From the NCBI GenBank assembly GCA_023229945.1, contig JALNYH010000007.1, positions 14,360-78,359 of the forward strand: a DNA stretch of 64,000 nucleotides. The letters are read 5' to 3'. The DNA comes from Arcobacteraceae bacterium (GTDB lineage Bacteria; Campylobacterota; Campylobacteria; Campylobacterales; Arcobacteraceae). Numbering within the stretch: position 1 is the stretch's first letter; each line of letters opens with the position of its first letter. Shown piece by piece: positions 8,608 to 16,807 of this stretch. A program made the position numbers and the translations under genes. Below the pieces are notes generated by a model. It had not been told where the DNA came from. It did no database searches and saw nothing but the letters and a program-made list of their open reading frames with translations.

Positions 8608-10184
8608 TGATTGAAACTTAGATACATTTTGACATTGATGTCGTTTGTTGTTGATTCTTTTACCATTCTTATAGGATATTGGATAGTTATGCTATAATCT
8701 TGGGTATTAATTCTATCAATAAAATCAAATAGTTCTTGAGGTGATTTGATTCTTAAATTTAACTCAAAAATATTTTTAGTGATGTTATCTTGTGTTTCAC
8801 TTTTTAGATAAACTATTTGAGAATCTTGAGTAGATAAATGCTTGATAGAATCATTCATCATAGTATAAGAAAATGATGTTTGTTTATAGTTTGTAGTTGG
8901 ATTTTGAGTATTGGTTGGTGCTAATCTAGTACTATTTTTTATAACTCCTATAAAAATAGGTGAATTAGTACCATTTTCTTCATCAAATCTTATAATCGAC
9001 TCTTCATATAGTGCCAACATATTTGGCTTGATTAGTTTGACAAATGAATCTTTTTCGAGAAATTCCCCTACAATAATAGAATCATTAGAATCAAGAATAA
9101 ACTCATTTAATACTGTATTATAAGGGATAGAGTCAAATATTTCTTTTATTAGATTTATTATTGAAGTATTTTTGGCTATGTGATTTGTTAGAGTTACATT
9201 TGGAACTTGAGCTTGTTTGATTTGTTCAGTTTTTGCTATTACTTCTTCTTGGGCTTTGTTATTGTAAAAGCTAAATAAAATATATGCAGTAGCAACAGAA
9301 GCTACACAAGCGGCTCCTATCCATAAATATTTGTCTATAGATGATGTTTTTTTTCTAGGTGTAATAAAACTTTTTTTAGAAGTTTTGCTATTTGCCAACT
9401 CATACATATAGCTATCTAAAGATATAAGATGATATGAGACATCCATCATATACTCTTCTTTAAAAGACTCTATAGAAGAGTTGTCAAGCTGTTTTAAAGT
9501 ATATAGGATATTTATTTTTTCTATAAATGATTCTGGAGTTGTAGCATAAAATTGCTCTAATACAACTTTTATAATTTCTTGAAGTTCAAAAAAATAAATT
9601 TCATCAAAAAGTTGCTGACCTTTTATCTCGTCATCATAAAATTGAGAGTTTTTTATTTCATCAAAAGGGGTTAGTTCTTTGATGTCATAGTATATTGGAT
9701 TTGATGAAGCATCTGTAATCATAATATATACAATATTTGAAATAATCAATACTAACATATTACTTTTTGATGGATTGTCCAAAATATAGTGTGTGAGTAT
9801 TTGATATGGTGAGAACAAATAATCAAGTCCTGATTTCTCGAAATAATGTTTTGTCTCAAATATAATACTTTTTGGTGCTACAACACTTGTTTTATTATAA
9901 AGTTGTACAAATTCATAATCATTTGTATTGTACTTTGATAGCTCGTCATTTTTACAAATATATTGCTCTTTGTGGTTTAATATTGTACTTATGTAGTGGT
10001 TTGTATTTTCTTTTTGTAAAGCTTCTAGTTTGAAAAAAATATCTTTTGTCATAGTTTCATCATAAACTAAAAAAGATGCTTGGTCATTTTTGATTATATT
10101 ATTATTTTTTATAAGTGTATAATCAAGTTTTAATTGATTTGGTAATTTTACTACATTAATATAAATTGCAGAACTACTTTTCAT
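8598..10184 (-). CDS. Single-pass membrane protein with GspL/PilM-PilN-like layout, function unknown
   Basis: 528 residues, not recognised with certainty. About 280 cytoplasmic residues come first, then one membrane helix (about 286-306), a charged helical stretch and a ~200-residue periplasmic part ending in an alpha/beta segment (FELNLRIKSPQELFDFIDRIN, then YPIRM). That order (large cytoplasmic domain, one helix, ferredoxin-like periplasmic domain) is also seen in type II secretion GspL and in PilM plus PilN of type IV pili, but no ATP-binding motif is clear. It is last in the operon miaB - acyltransferase - this gene, its start overlapping the acyltransferase stop by 11 bases. C. jejuni also has membrane protein genes of unknown role after miaB and the acyltransferase. 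The pilus/secretion link is a guess. Confidence 0.5.
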   Translation of the reverse strand: MKSSSAIYINVVKLPNQLKLDYTLIKNNNIIKNDQASFLVYDETMTKDIFFKLEALQKENTNHYISTILNHKEQYICKNDELSKYNTNDYEFVQLYNKTSVVAPKSIIFETKHYFEKSGLDYLFSPYQILTHYILDNPSKSNMLVLIISNIVYIMITDASSNPIYYDIKELTPFDEIKNSQFYDDEIKGQQLFDEIYFFELQEIIKVVLEQFYATTPESFIEKINILYTLKQLDNSSIESFKEEYMMDVSYHLISLDSYMYELANSKTSKKSFITPRKKTSSIDKYLWIGAACVASVATAYILFSFYNNKAQEEVIAKTEQIKQAQVPNVTLTNHIAKNTSIINLIKEIFDSIPYNTVLNEFILDSNDSIIVGEFLEKDSFVKLIKPNMLALYEESIIRFDEENGTNSPIFIGVIKNSTRLAPTNTQNPTTNYKQTSFSYTMMNDSIKHLSTQDSQIVYLKSETQDNITKNIFELNLRIKSPQELFDFIDRINTQDYSITIQYPIRMVKESTTNDINVKMYLSFNQAI

Positions 10185-10830
10185 CTGAATCCTTTAAAGT
10201 GTGGAGCATCATTTTTTCTTTTATAAGAGCCTTTGCATCATCCATACTAAGCCCACTTATATCGATAGGTTCACTTATAAAAAAATCAATTGTTCCAAAT
10301 GGTTTTGGTATTATAAATTTATCCCAAGAATTTAGTTGCCAATATGAAGATGGATTGGAATTAAAAACTACTATTTTAGCACCACTTTTTTGTGCGATTG
10401 CAACTATTCCATCAGCTATTGAGTATCTAGGACCTCTTGGACCATCTGGAGTAATTGCTATATCAACACCATTTTTGATCTCTTTTATTGCATTTAAAAG
10501 AGCTCTTACTCCACCTTTTGAGCTACTGCCTTTGATATTACCAATACCTAAATATTGTATAATCTTTGCGATAGCTTCACCATCACGATGGTCACTTATG
10601 ATAGTTTTTACTATACCTTTTGGGTTGACATATTTATAGGATAGTGGTTGCATAAGCAAATCACCATGCCATAAAGCTACAATAAACGGCTCTTTTGGAA
10701 GAACGCTTGGCTTGTGAAATATCTTTTTACTTGATATAAAAATAAATTTAACCACAAAATGCAACAAATAAGGGAGCACGGTTGTTGTAATGTAATGTTT
10801 GAATTTATTGTTTATTTTTCTATCTTTCAA
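10174..10830 (-). CDS. DUF374 lysophospholipid acyltransferase-like protein
   Basis: 218 residues. The motifs are those of the DUF374 branch of the lysophospholipid acyltransferase fold: ALWHGDLLM (about 51-59) with the presumed catalytic His and Asp, SDHRDGEAIAKI, SSSKGG and ITPDGPRGPRY. One hydrophobic stretch near residues 14-31 may anchor it to the inner membrane. Members probably move acyl groups onto lipid precursors or lipid A-type molecules; the acceptor is unknown. Start and stop overlap their neighbours (4 bases with miaB, 11 with the downstream membrane protein), so translation is coupled in one operon. The same miaB neighbourhood occurs in Campylobacter and Helicobacter. Confidence 0.8.
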   Translation of the reverse strand: MKDRKINNKFKHYITTTVLPYLLHFVVKFIFISSKKIFHKPSVLPKEPFIVALWHGDLLMQPLSYKYVNPKGIVKTIISDHRDGEAIAKIIQYLGIGNIKGSSSKGGVRALLNAIKEIKNGVDIAITPDGPRGPRYSIADGIVAIAQKSGAKIVVFNSNPSSYWQLNSWDKFIIPKPFGTIDFFISEPIDISGLSMDDAKALIKEKMMLHTLKDSDEK

Positions 10831-12125
10831 ATTATCTCACCTTTTAGTACAGTTCTTGTAGCACCTGTGATTTTCACATCTAAGATTTTACCCAAAAGTT
10901 CTTCACTTCCCTTGACATATACTTGTATGTAGTTGTCACTAAAGCCAGATATTTCACTATTTGGTTTGAGTTCTTCAAAAAGGACTTTCATGGTTTTACC
11001 AATGTTTTGATGCAATAACTCTTCTTGATGAATTTTGTGAAGTGTTATTACTTCTTCAAGTCTTTTTGACGCTTCCTCATCACTTACAATACTCTCCAAA
11101 GAAAGTGCTGCTGTATTTGGTCGAGGTGAATACTTGAAATTGAATATTTGATCAAACCTTACTTTTTCTATTACATCCATCGTATCCAAAAAGTCCTCAT
11201 GAGACTCTGTAGGAAATCCTACAATTATATCTGTACTTATCCTAACATCAGGTACTAAATCTTTGATTTTTAAGGCACGATTTAGAAACCACTCTTTTGT
11301 ATATCCTCTTTTCATCTCTTTTAGTACTTTGGTACTTCCACTTTGAAGAGGCATATGTATAGATTTGCAAATTTTTGGATTTGTCGCAAATTCTTCGATA
11401 AACTCATCATCCATATGTAGAGGATGAGGTGAAGTAAATCTAATTCTTTGGAGTCCATCAATTTTGCTTATTTCTTTTAGTAGATGTGTAAAGCTTGATT
11501 TTGTACTTCCATCACTAAATCTCTTGCCGTAATTATTGACATTTTGACCCAAAAGCATCACTTCTACTACGCCACTTTCAACTGACTTTTGTATCTGAGA
11601 AACCAAAAGTTCTAAAGGTATAGAGACTTCATCCCCTCTTGTAAAAGGGACAATACAATAAGTACACTCTTTGTCACAGCCTATTGAGATATTTGCACTT
11701 GTTTTATAAATACTATGTCCATTTGAAGCAAACGAATAAGTACTTTCATCATAATCCAAATCTACTTCAACAGCACCTTTTATATCAACAATATCTTTGA
11801 TTTTAGAGACATTTCTAGCTCCCAAAACAAAATCAACATAAGGGGCTCTTTTGATAATATCTTTGCCTAAGTGACTTGCAGTACACCCACAAACACCTAT
11901 TTTCGCACCTTCTTTTTTGACTTTATTTAAAGAACCAAGTTCTGAAAAAAGTTTTTGTACAGGTTTTTCTCTCACAGAGCATGTATTGATAATGATTAAA
12001 TCAGCATCACTTATATTGTCTGTTTGAATATAATCTTTGTGTGTTTTTAATTCACTCATTAGATGTTCAGAATCAAGTGAATTCATCTGACATCCAAGAG
12101 TTTGAATAAATAGTTTTTTACTCAT
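10827..12125 (-). CDS. miaB: tRNA-2-methylthio-N6-dimethylallyladenosine synthase MiaB
   Basis: 432 residues with the three domains of the family. The N-terminal UPF0004 domain has three cluster cysteines (TLGCQMN, NTCSVRE, GVCGC). The radical-SAM domain has CDKECTYCIVPFTRG. A C-terminal TRAM domain (about 370-430) binds the tRNA. MiaB adds a methylthio group to i6A37 in tRNAs that read codons starting with U. The LGQNVNNYG and PLQSGS signatures point to MiaB rather than MtaB or RimO. It heads an operon with two downstream genes. In C. jejuni and H. pylori the gene is likewise next to the small HP0268-like gene found just upstream here. Confidence 0.95.
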   Translation of the reverse strand: MSKKLFIQTLGCQMNSLDSEHLMSELKTHKDYIQTDNISDADLIIINTCSVREKPVQKLFSELGSLNKVKKEGAKIGVCGCTASHLGKDIIKRAPYVDFVLGARNVSKIKDIVDIKGAVEVDLDYDESTYSFASNGHSIYKTSANISIGCDKECTYCIVPFTRGDEVSIPLELLVSQIQKSVESGVVEVMLLGQNVNNYGKRFSDGSTKSSFTHLLKEISKIDGLQRIRFTSPHPLHMDDEFIEEFATNPKICKSIHMPLQSGSTKVLKEMKRGYTKEWFLNRALKIKDLVPDVRISTDIIVGFPTESHEDFLDTMDVIEKVRFDQIFNFKYSPRPNTAALSLESIVSDEEASKRLEEVITLHKIHQEELLHQNIGKTMKVLFEELKPNSEISGFSDNYIQVYVKGSEELLGKILDVKITGATRTVLKGEII

Positions 12126-12161
12126 TTTCTAACTTAATACTCGCTATCAAACATAGTATGA

Positions 12162-12392
12162 TTATACAATATGTAGTTCGTAAATAAATTCACCATCACT
12201 TAAACCATATTTCACTTCTCTAAAATGAGTATTAAAACCATCTTTCTCAAAGCTTTCAACTACAGCCATCATATCTTTATGTGAATTTTCTTTGTCAAAA
12301 TAAAAGATTTTCTCACCACTTTCTTTTAGCTTATCAAGTTTAACTTTTTTAGGCTTTTCATTTATATCTGTTCTTGCGATTAATATTTCCAT
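12162..12392 (-). CDS. Small HP0268-like protein
   Basis: 76 residues. The core FYFDKENSHKDMMAVVESF and the end GEFIYELHIV match my memory of H. pylori HP0268, an 80-residue protein with an Smr-like fold reported to nick DNA and cut RNA. It also lies in the same place, between nusA and miaB, as in Helicobacter and Campylobacter. It is 36 bases upstream of miaB on the same strand and could share its transcript. Nuclease activity in this homologue is inferred; the conserved acidic and histidine residues around SHKDM are the natural candidates. Confidence 0.7.
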   Translation of the reverse strand: MEILIARTDINEKPKKVKLDKLKESGEKIFYFDKENSHKDMMAVVESFEKDGFNTHFREVKYGLSDGEFIYELHIV

Positions 12393-12647
12393 TTATCGTA
12401 TCCTCTAATGTTTTTAATTTTTAAGAATATATTATAGCGAATACCAAATTAAAAACTAACTAAGTATATTAACTATTATTTAATTGAGTTCTCTAAATAA
12501 ATCTATTGTAAGATTTGGAGTCTGTAATGCTGATAGTGAATCAAGTTCAGCATGACGGATTCAGTATCAAAATGACTCACAATTGCCACTTAGAAATTGA
12601 TTCAGAGTTTTTTTATGAATTTATTATTGGTGTTGAAGGGCATTAAC
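12393..12647. other. Intergenic region with a palindromic dispersed-repeat-like motif
   Basis: The divergent gap upstream of nusA. At 12528-12557 it holds TGCTGA...CAAGTTCAGCATGACG, an imperfect palindrome (12528-12533 pairs with the TCAGCA at 12547-12552). From memory this resembles the TGTCATGCTGAACTTG-type motif scattered through many bacterial genomes. The rest is AT-rich, without a plausible gene. The nusA promoter lies at its right end. Confidence 0.45.
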
Positions 12648-12675
12648 TTGACTTTTATAAATATTACGATATAAT
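12648..12675 (+). promoter_or_regulatory. Promoter for nusA
   Basis: TTGACT at 12648-12653 and TATAAT at 12670-12675 are separated by 16 bases. The start codon of nusA lies about 65 bases beyond the expected transcription start. Confidence 0.7.
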
Positions 12676-12745
12676 TCAACTCTACATCAACAAAAACAAT
12701 CACAAAAGACCATTTTGATGTTACAAAAATTACGGAGATAAAAGT

Positions 12746-13891
12746 ATGGATAAAATAATAGATATTATAGATTCTATAGCTTATGAAAAAGGGCTAAAAG
12801 TAAGTGATGTTGAGATTGCGTTGAAAGATGCATTAATAAAGACTGCAAAAAAAATGATAAATCAAGATTTGATTTTTGATGCGGAGATAGATAGACCTAA
12901 AAAGAGATTGAAATTATTTCAAAAAATAGAAGTTGTTGCAAATGATAGTGAGTTTTTGAGTGAAGAAAATAAAAATTGTATTAGTTTAGATGAAGCAAAA
13001 ACAGTTGACCCATCTTTAGAACTTGGCGACTTCTTGGAATATGACTTAGAGTTTGAACACCTTGGAAGAAATGCAGCTACTATTTTGCATAGCAATCTTG
13101 AATACAATATCCAAAGATATTTGGAAGAAAATTTACTAAAAAAATATAAAGATAAATTAGGCAAAATTGTTACTGGAAATATTACATATATTGATAAAGC
13201 TGAAAATACTTATATTGAAATTGGTGAAGTAAAAGGGATATTACCTAGAAAAAACAGAATCAAAGGTGAGTTTTTTAAGGTAGGTGATGTTATCAAAGCT
13301 GTAGTAAAAGCTGTAAACATAGATAAAGCAAAAGGTTTGATGGTAGAAATATCAAGAACTACACCAAAATTCCTTGAAGCACTATTGAAGCTTGAAGTTC
13401 CTGAATTAAAAGATGAAAAAGTAATAATTGAAGCTAGTGCTAGAATACCAGGTGAGCGTGCTAAGATAGCACTTAGTACAACTGAAAGCAATATTGACCC
13501 AATAGGGGCTGTTGTAGGGGTAAAAGGTGTTAGAATCAACTCTGTAAGTGCACAGTTAAAAGGTGAAAATATAGATTGTGTTGAATATTCAGCAGTTCCA
13601 GAAATATTTATTTCTCGTGCATTATCCCCAGCAATCGTAAAAGCTGTAAAATACAATAAATCAGCAAAACACGACGAAAGAGCGACAGCTGTAGTAATGA
13701 TTACTGCTGATCAAAAAAGTAAAGCAATAGGTAAAAATGGTTTAAATATCCGTCTTGCATCTATGCTTACAAAAACAGATATAACTATAGAAGAAATCGG
13801 AGGAGTGAGTGCGGCACCATCAGATAACTCTTCTTCTCAACCTGAAGAAAGAACAAAAGATACAACTAGTTTGGAAGCTTTATTCAAATAA
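12746..13891 (+). CDS. nusA: Transcription elongation/termination factor NusA
   Basis: 381 residues, with the N-terminal polymerase-binding domain (1-130), an S1 domain (about 135-205, GNITYIDKAENTYIEIG) and two KH domains (EVPELKDEKVIIEASARIPGERAKIA; then KAIGKNGLNIRLASML). NusA binds RNA polymerase and nascent RNA and modulates pausing, termination and antitermination. The protein ends soon after KH2 in a Ser/Glu-rich tail; the C-terminal acidic repeats of E. coli NusA are absent, as usual outside gamma-proteobacteria. CGGAGA precedes the start. It is monocistronic or read through into cysS across an inverted 7-mer repeat. It is next to the HP0268-like/miaB genes, as in Campylobacter. Confidence 0.95.
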   Translation: MDKIIDIIDSIAYEKGLKVSDVEIALKDALIKTAKKMINQDLIFDAEIDRPKKRLKLFQKIEVVANDSEFLSEENKNCISLDEAKTVDPSLELGDFLEYDLEFEHLGRNAATILHSNLEYNIQRYLEENLLKKYKDKLGKIVTGNITYIDKAENTYIEIGEVKGILPRKNRIKGEFFKVGDVIKAVVKAVNIDKAKGLMVEISRTTPKFLEALLKLEVPELKDEKVIIEASARIPGERAKIALSTTESNIDPIGAVVGVKGVRINSVSAQLKGENIDCVEYSAVPEIFISRALSPAIVKAVKYNKSAKHDERATAVVMITADQKSKAIGKNGLNIRLASMLTKTDITIEEIGGVSAAPSDNSSSQPEERTKDTTSLEALFK

Positions 13892-13895
13892 ATTT

Positions 13896-13967
13896 GTGAA
13901 TTGTGAGTCGTAAGTAGTGGTTAGGAAGAAATACAACTGATGACTTGCGATTCACTACTCACGATTT
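13896..13967. repeat. Inverted repeat with tandem 7-mer arms, nusA-cysS gap
   Basis: The left arm from 13896 reads as successive 7-mers GTGAATT, GTGAGTC, GTAAGTA, GTGGTTA. The right arm (13943-13967), read on the other strand, gives GTGAGTA, GTGAATC, GCAAGT. It is the same 7-mer family as at 40672-40724. It could fold into a long hairpin in the nusA-cysS transcript, and it ends just before the cysS ribosome-binding site. Confidence 0.75.
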
Positions 13968-13980
13968 AAAAAGGAAACAA

Positions 13981-15381
13981 ATGAAACCTTTATATATATA
14001 TGATTCTGTCAAAAAACAAAAAATTGAGTTTACTCCTATGAATTCAGATGATGTAAAAATCTATATTTGTGGTCCTACAGTTTATGATGATGCTCACTTA
14101 GGGCATGCTAGAAGTGCTATTGCTTTTGATTTATTACATCGTGTTTTATTGGCAAATGGCTATGGTGTGACTATGGCAAAAAACATCACAGATATAGATG
14201 ATAAAATCATAAACAAAATGGCAAGTACCAATCAAACTTTGAGCCAAATCACTACTTTTTACACTACAAGTTACAAAAATGATATGACATCACTCAATAT
14301 TCTACCAAATACTATAGAACCTTATGCTACAAAAAATATTGAGCCTATGATTGATATGATAAATACACTACTAACTAAAGATATAGCTTATGTGATAGAA
14401 GATGGTGTATATTTTGATGTTTCAAAAGATAGCTCTTATGGAAGCTTGAGCTGTAAATGTGAAGATGATAGCCAAAATATTAGTAGAATAGAGCAAAAGC
14501 TAGATAAAAGAAATCCAAAAGATTTTGCACTTTGGAAATTTACAAAAGATGGCGTAACATATGATGCACCTTTTGGGTTGGGGCGACCTGGCTGGCATAT
14601 AGAATGTAGTGCTATGATTTCAAAACACCTAAGTAGTGGTGGAGAGTTTCATATAGATATACATTGCGGAGGGGCTGATTTGCTTTTCCCTCATCATGAA
14701 AATGAAGCAGCACAAACTAGATGTGCTACAAATAAAGAATTGTCAAAATATTGGATGCATAATGGTTTTGTGACAATTGATGGTGAAAAAATGAGTAAAT
14801 CTCTTGGTAATTCGTTTTTTGTCAAAGATGTACTCAAATCTTACCATAGTGAAGTGATTAGATTTTATATGATGAGTGTACATTATAGAAATGATTTGTC
14901 ATTTAATGAGCTTGATTTAATAGCATCTAAAAAAAGACTTGATAAAATTTATAGACTAAAAAAAAGGGTAATATTTGGTGATGATGAGGTGATGATAAGT
15001 GAGTCATCTATCTTTTCACAATTTATGGATGCACTAAATGATGACCTTAATATATCAATTGCTCTTAGTATCGTAGATGAATATATATCAAAAATCAATG
15101 AAAATCTAGACCAAAAAGTAAAAATAGACAAAAAAGAGCTAAAAGCAACTTTCAAATTATTATCAGATGTTTTGGGAATAGGGGGAAGTGATGCTTTTGA
15201 ATATTTCCAATTTGGCGTAAGTTTGGAGCAAAAAGCTTCAATAGAGGATATGCTAGAAAAAAGAACATTGGCAAAAAAAGAGAAAAACTTTGCATTAGCT
15301 GATAGTATAAGAGACGAACTGAAAAATATGGGAATATCTATTATGGATACACCAAATGGTACTGTTTGGGAAAAAGAATAA
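13981..15381 (+). CDS. cysS: Cysteinyl-tRNA synthetase
   Basis: 466 residues from ATG 13981. An in-frame start 36 bases earlier is rejected because it lies in the repeat, whereas AAAAGGA is correctly spaced here. Class I synthetase features: ICGPTVYDDAHLGHARS with the HLGH (HIGH) signature, zinc-binding CGPTVY and GWHIECSAM, then GGADLLFPHHENE, and GEKMSKSLGNS as the KMSKS loop. It charges tRNA-Cys with cysteine. Length is usual. It follows nusA at about 90 bases and is closed by a hairpin shared with convergent ribB. Confidence 0.96.
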   Translation: MKPLYIYDSVKKQKIEFTPMNSDDVKIYICGPTVYDDAHLGHARSAIAFDLLHRVLLANGYGVTMAKNITDIDDKIINKMASTNQTLSQITTFYTTSYKNDMTSLNILPNTIEPYATKNIEPMIDMINTLLTKDIAYVIEDGVYFDVSKDSSYGSLSCKCEDDSQNISRIEQKLDKRNPKDFALWKFTKDGVTYDAPFGLGRPGWHIECSAMISKHLSSGGEFHIDIHCGGADLLFPHHENEAAQTRCATNKELSKYWMHNGFVTIDGEKMSKSLGNSFFVKDVLKSYHSEVIRFYMMSVHYRNDLSFNELDLIASKKRLDKIYRLKKRVIFGDDEVMISESSIFSQFMDALNDDLNISIALSIVDEYISKINENLDQKVKIDKKELKATFKLLSDVLGIGGSDAFEYFQFGVSLEQKASIEDMLEKRTLAKKEKNFALADSIRDELKNMGISIMDTPNGTVWEKE

Positions 15382-15395
15382 AGAGACTATTTCAC

Positions 15396-15419
15396 AATAG
15401 AGTGGATTAACACTCTATT
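15396..15419. terminator. Hairpin between cysS and convergent ribB
   Basis: A 9-bp perfect stem (15396-15404 with 15411-15419) closes a 6-base loop that holds the ribB stop codon. U tracts are short in both directions, so strength is uncertain. Confidence 0.6.
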
Positions 15420-16444
15420 TGTATCTCTTCTTTGATATTTAGATTAAAGCCATTTAGCCCTACAAATGAGTGTTTATTACCACCACTTGTGATTAGTTTG
15501 ATTTCTTCAATACCAAGATATCTCAAAATCTGAGCACCAATCCCATAATCTTTCATTGTTTCATTTTTTGGAACATCATTTTGTAAAAATACCAAAACTC
15601 CACCTTTTGACTGTAGAAAATTGATAGATTTTAAAATAGATTGTAGTTTTGTATAATTCAAAAATAAATCCAAATCATCACTAATTGTATGAAATTTTGC
15701 TAAAGAATTTTTTTGAATTTCACCAAATTGTATGATAGTATGTATGTGGTTTAGATGGTCTTTGAATACTCTTTTGTGTGCTATTGCCCCAAAAAAGTCA
15801 ATTTCACTATTTGATATTTCACTTACAAGTGTCTCATGAGAAAGTCTATATTCTACCAAATCAGATATATAAACTATCTTCATATCATGTTCTTGTGCAA
15901 ATATATCCAAATCATCTCTTCTAGCCATTGTGCCATCAGCTTTCATTATTTCACAAATTACAGCTTCACCACTAAAACCAGCAAGTTTACATAAATCAAT
16001 AGAACCCTCAGTATGCCCAGTACGAACCAGAACCCCACCTTCTTTTGCTATAAGAGGGAATATGTGTCCAGGACGAACAAGCTCTGTAGGTCTTGATATA
16101 TGAGATGCCAAAATCTTGATAGCATCATCTCTTTCTTTTGCGGAAATTCCAGTACTCGCATCTGCAGCATCAACAGAGACTGTAAATGCCGTCTCATGAC
16201 AAGATGTATTACTTGCTACCATTGGAGTAAGTTCAAGTCGTGAAGCTGTCTGTTTGCTTACGCTCACACATATAAGCCCTTTTGCATGTGTCGCCATAAA
16301 GTTGACATGCTCTGGTGTACTCAAAGCTGCTGCATATACCAAATCACCTTCGTTTTCTCTATCTTCATCATCAAGCATTATTACCATTTTGCCTTTTTTA
16401 ATCTCTTCAATTGCACTTTTTACTCTTTGTATTGCTTCTGACAT
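15407..16444 (-). CDS. ribB: 3,4-dihydroxy-2-butanone-4-phosphate synthase with a degenerate GTP cyclohydrolase II half
   Basis: 345 residues. The first ~200 are a complete RibB domain: DDEDRENEGDL, SCHETAFTVSVDAADASTG, RPGHIFPL and TGHTEGSIDL. It makes the four-carbon unit of riboflavin from ribulose 5-phosphate. The remaining ~140 residues align with the RibA fold but have lost its zinc site: where RibA has H-S-E-C-L-T-G-D and C-D-C, this protein reads FHTISDDLDLF with no cysteine. So GTP cyclohydrolase II activity is not expected, and a separate ribA must exist elsewhere. H. pylori RibB is similar in length and also has such a tail. It is divergent from the tRNA-Gln promoter. Confidence 0.92.
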   Translation of the reverse strand: MSEAIQRVKSAIEEIKKGKMVIMLDDEDRENEGDLVYAAALSTPEHVNFMATHAKGLICVSVSKQTASRLELTPMVASNTSCHETAFTVSVDAADASTGISAKERDDAIKILASHISRPTELVRPGHIFPLIAKEGGVLVRTGHTEGSIDLCKLAGFSGEAVICEIMKADGTMARRDDLDIFAQEHDMKIVYISDLVEYRLSHETLVSEISNSEIDFFGAIAHKRVFKDHLNHIHTIIQFGEIQKNSLAKFHTISDDLDLFLNYTKLQSILKSINFLQSKGGVLVFLQNDVPKNETMKDYGIGAQILRYLGIEEIKLITSGGNKHSFVGLNGFNLNIKEEIQIEC

Positions 16445-16525
16445 ACTTATTCACCTATATTTGATTAAATTTTGATGATTATATCATAAAGTTGCATAAT
16501 TTATACGATATTAGCTCAAATGCCC

Positions 16526-16554
16526 TTGACAATTCAAAAAAAAAATAGTATAAT
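16526..16554 (+). promoter_or_regulatory. Promoter for tRNA-Gln/tRNA-fMet
   Basis: TTGACA (16526-16531) and TATAAT (16549-16554) are separated by 17 bases, a perfect sigma-70 consensus just upstream of the two tRNA genes. The preceding bases (GCCC) match those before the tRNA-Thr promoter at 48864. Confidence 0.85.
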
Positions 16555-16576
16555 TCCACCCACTTAAACGAAATGT

Positions 16577-16651
16577 TGGGGTATCGCCAAGCGGTAAGGC
16601 AACGGTTTTTGGTACCGTCATTCGAAGGTTCGAATCCTTCTACCCCATCCA
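16577..16651 (+). tRNA. tRNA-Gln (anticodon TTG)
   Basis: 75 bases including an encoded CCA. The acceptor TGGGGTA pairs with TACCCCA. The anticodon stem ACGGT/ACCGT encloses TTTTGGT, which places TTG at 34-36. The T arm is GAAGG-TTCGAAT-CCTTC. It is the first gene after the promoter and nine bases before tRNA-fMet. Confidence 0.95.
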
Positions 16652-16660
16652 ATAGGTTGA

Positions 16661-16737
<77 letters not shown>

Positions 16738-16807
16738 AAATACAAAACTCTCCCCAGGTATAATTTTGCCATCTAACAATCAAGTATGATAACTTATCTT
16801 CAATATA

